This document shows positions 12,486 to 13,747 of a DNA stretch of 13,747 nucleotides, piece by piece. Made by a program: the position numbers and the translations under genes. Within the stretch, counting starts at the first letter, position 1. Each line of letters begins with the position of its first letter. The notes below the pieces were generated by a model that was given only the letters and a program-made list of their open reading frames with translations, was not told where the DNA came from and made no database searches. The stretch comes from CAZGMJ01 sp964649005 (lineage in GTDB: Bacteria > Planctomycetota > Phycisphaerae > Sedimentisphaerales > Anaerobacaceae). The stretch covers positions 1-13,747 of the forward strand of contig CAZYMD010000136.1 in the NCBI GenBank assembly GCA_964649005.1. The letters run 5' to 3'.

Positions 12486-13747
12486 ATGAACACTGAGACA
12501 ATCGAAAAAATGCAAGTTCTTTTCAATAGGAACCTGATAAGCGTTCTGCTGGTTGAGGATGATGCGGTCGACAGAATATCGATCGAACACATCTTGACTC
12601 AGTGTGATCAGCACACTGAGTTCGCCACTGATTCGGCCGAAAGCCTATCAGCAGCCGTCGAATGCCTGAACGAAAAAGAATACGATGTAATACTGCTCGA
12701 CTTGATGCTTTCTGACAGCAGCGGACTTCAGACTGTCCGAGGGGTCGAACGGTCCAATTCACGCATCCCAATCGTCGTGCTGACAGGCCTGGACGATGAA
12801 CAAATCGCTCTGTCGGCGATAAGAGCCGGCGCTGTGGACTATCTGGTAAAAAATCAGGTGTCGGATCATATTCTGATTCGTACTATCAGATATGCCATCG
12901 AACGCAACCAGATGCGACAAGCGCTTCAGGATGCTAATAACAGTCTCGAAATTCAGGTCGAGCAGCGAACCAAAAAACTATCCGAAGTTAACGAACTGCT
13001 CAAGACCGAAATCGCCGCACGAAAACAGATCGAACAAGGCCTGCGCTCCGGCGAAGCCAATCTCCGCAAAGTCATAAACACGAGCCCTGATGGCATCATC
13101 ATCCTCGACGATGATGGAGTCGTGATTTTCACCAATTCCGCCGCCGAGCTGCTCTTCGACCGCCGGCCGGGAGAGCTTGACGGACAAACCTTCCAGTTCC
13201 CCGTAGTCCTCGACGAGACTTCTGAAATCAAAATCGAAGATAAGGCCGGCAAAGTGACAGTCGCTGAAATGAACGCAGTGCAAATAAGCTGGAAAAAACA
13301 GAACGCCCGTCTTGTGTCACTGCATAACATAACCGAACGCAAGAACGCAGAAGAGGAAATGAAAGAGGCGGTGGAAATAAAATCCAAATTCGTCTCCATG
13401 GCCTCGCACGAATTGAGAACGCCGCTGTCCGCCATAAAAGAAGGTATACGACTGGTTGTCCAGGAAAAAACCGGCCCGCTCAACGACGAGCAGAAGGAAT
13501 TCCTCGACATCGCAAAGAGAAACGTCGACAGGCTTGTCAGGCTGATCAACGATGTGCTGGATTTTCAGAAACTCGATGCAGGCAGGATGGATTTCGACAT
13601 CAACGAGAACGACATCAACGAAATCGCCGGCCATGTATACGAAACAATGGCCCCCGCCGCCGAGTACAACAAACTGAATCTTCAGCTCAGACTCCAGAGC
13701 GATCTGCCCAAAATCAACTTCGACGGCGACAGAATCGAGCAGGTCAT
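12486..13747 (+). CDS. REC-PAS-sensor histidine kinase (C-terminus cut by window edge)
   Basis: 420 residues are visible and the ORF runs off the right edge. The ATG at 12486 has an in-frame TAG 9 bases upstream, which bars a longer start; its Shine-Dalgarno is weak. Residues about 18-135 form a receiver domain: E24-D25-D26, phosphoacceptor D72 (LLDLMLSD), T100 (VLTGLDD) and K122 (YLVKNQ). A coiled coil spans about 140-190 (ERNQMRQALQDANNSLEIQ and onward). A PAS domain covers about 190-285, with FTNSAAELLF, FQFPVVLDETSEI and ending HNITERKNAEE. HisKA has SMASHELRTPLSAIKEG with H308. The HATPase domain is off the window apart from its lead-in (INFDGDRIEQV). There is no membrane segment, so it is a soluble kinase whose input is phosphorylation of its own receiver. 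It follows the Cys-rich gene by 179 bases on the same strand. The hybrid kinase upstream is a candidate phosphodonor by position only. Confidence 0.92.
   Translation, partial: MNTETIEKMQVLFNRNLISVLLVEDDAVDRISIEHILTQCDQHTEFATDSAESLSAAVECLNEKEYDVILLDLMLSDSSGLQTVRGVERSNSRIPIVVLTGLDDEQIALSAIRAGAVDYLVKNQVSDHILIRTIRYAIERNQMRQALQDANNSLEIQVEQRTKKLSEVNELLKTEIAARKQIEQGLRSGEANLRKVINTSPDGIIILDDDGVVIFTNSAAELLFDRRPGELDGQTFQFPVVLDETSEIKIEDKAGKVTVAEMNAVQISWKKQNARLVSLHNITERKNAEEEMKEAVEIKSKFVSMASHELRTPLSAIKEGIRLVVQEKTGPLNDEQKEFLDIAKRNVDRLVRLINDVLDFQKLDAGRMDFDINENDINEIAGHVYETMAPAAEYNKLNLQLRLQSDLPKINFDGDRIEQV

Noticed and set aside
12953..13549. Minus-strand ORF of 198 residues with serine- and leucine-rich sequence
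   Set aside because: It is a shadow of the REC-PAS-kinase, opposite its PAS and HisKA motifs.

Overview
The window looks like bacterial chromosome of moderate GC content. The gene set is large multidomain sensor kinases, an HDOD-domain kinase, a Tat-exported sugar isomerase-like protein, a PhoD-type phosphatase and a secreted clan GH-A hydrolase. This mix is typical of Planctomycetota (Phycisphaerae-like) or a related group of the PVC superphylum. The taxonomic call is an inference from gene content; there is no rRNA or other marker gene here. No mobile element, tRNA, rRNA or CRISPR array was seen.

Layout: (1) Positions 1-2796, minus strand: a signalling pair. A response regulator with an N-terminal excisionase-type HTH and a C-terminal receiver is followed by an HDOD/GAF-like/histidine kinase that runs off the left edge. 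A near-consensus sigma-70 promoter lies upstream of the regulator. (2) Positions 3146-5777, plus strand: a Sec-exported TPR-PhoD-like metallophosphatase, then a Tat-exported xylose-isomerase-like TIM-barrel protein 70 bases later, probably one operon. (3) Positions 5808-7949, minus strand: a secreted clan GH-A glycoside hydrolase, convergent with region 2. (4) Positions 8412-13747, plus strand: a CHASE-PAS-PAS-PAS hybrid histidine kinase, a 99-residue eight-cysteine 'two-CW' protein, and a REC-PAS-histidine kinase cut by the right edge.

How the genes may work together: the central part encodes extracytoplasmic enzymes, with a phosphatase, a sugar isomerase/epimerase-like protein and a glycoside hydrolase each carrying an export signal. 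Signalling genes flank it on both sides. The gene order fits local control of extracytoplasmic carbohydrate or phosphate-ester use, but nothing in the sequence shows which regulator acts on which promoter. The most unusual material is in region 4. The hybrid kinase has a four-cysteine PAS domain and the next gene is a small eight-cysteine protein, which suggests a redox- or metal-linked signalling unit. A consensus Shine-Dalgarno without a usual start codon and a small stem-loop sit between these two genes.
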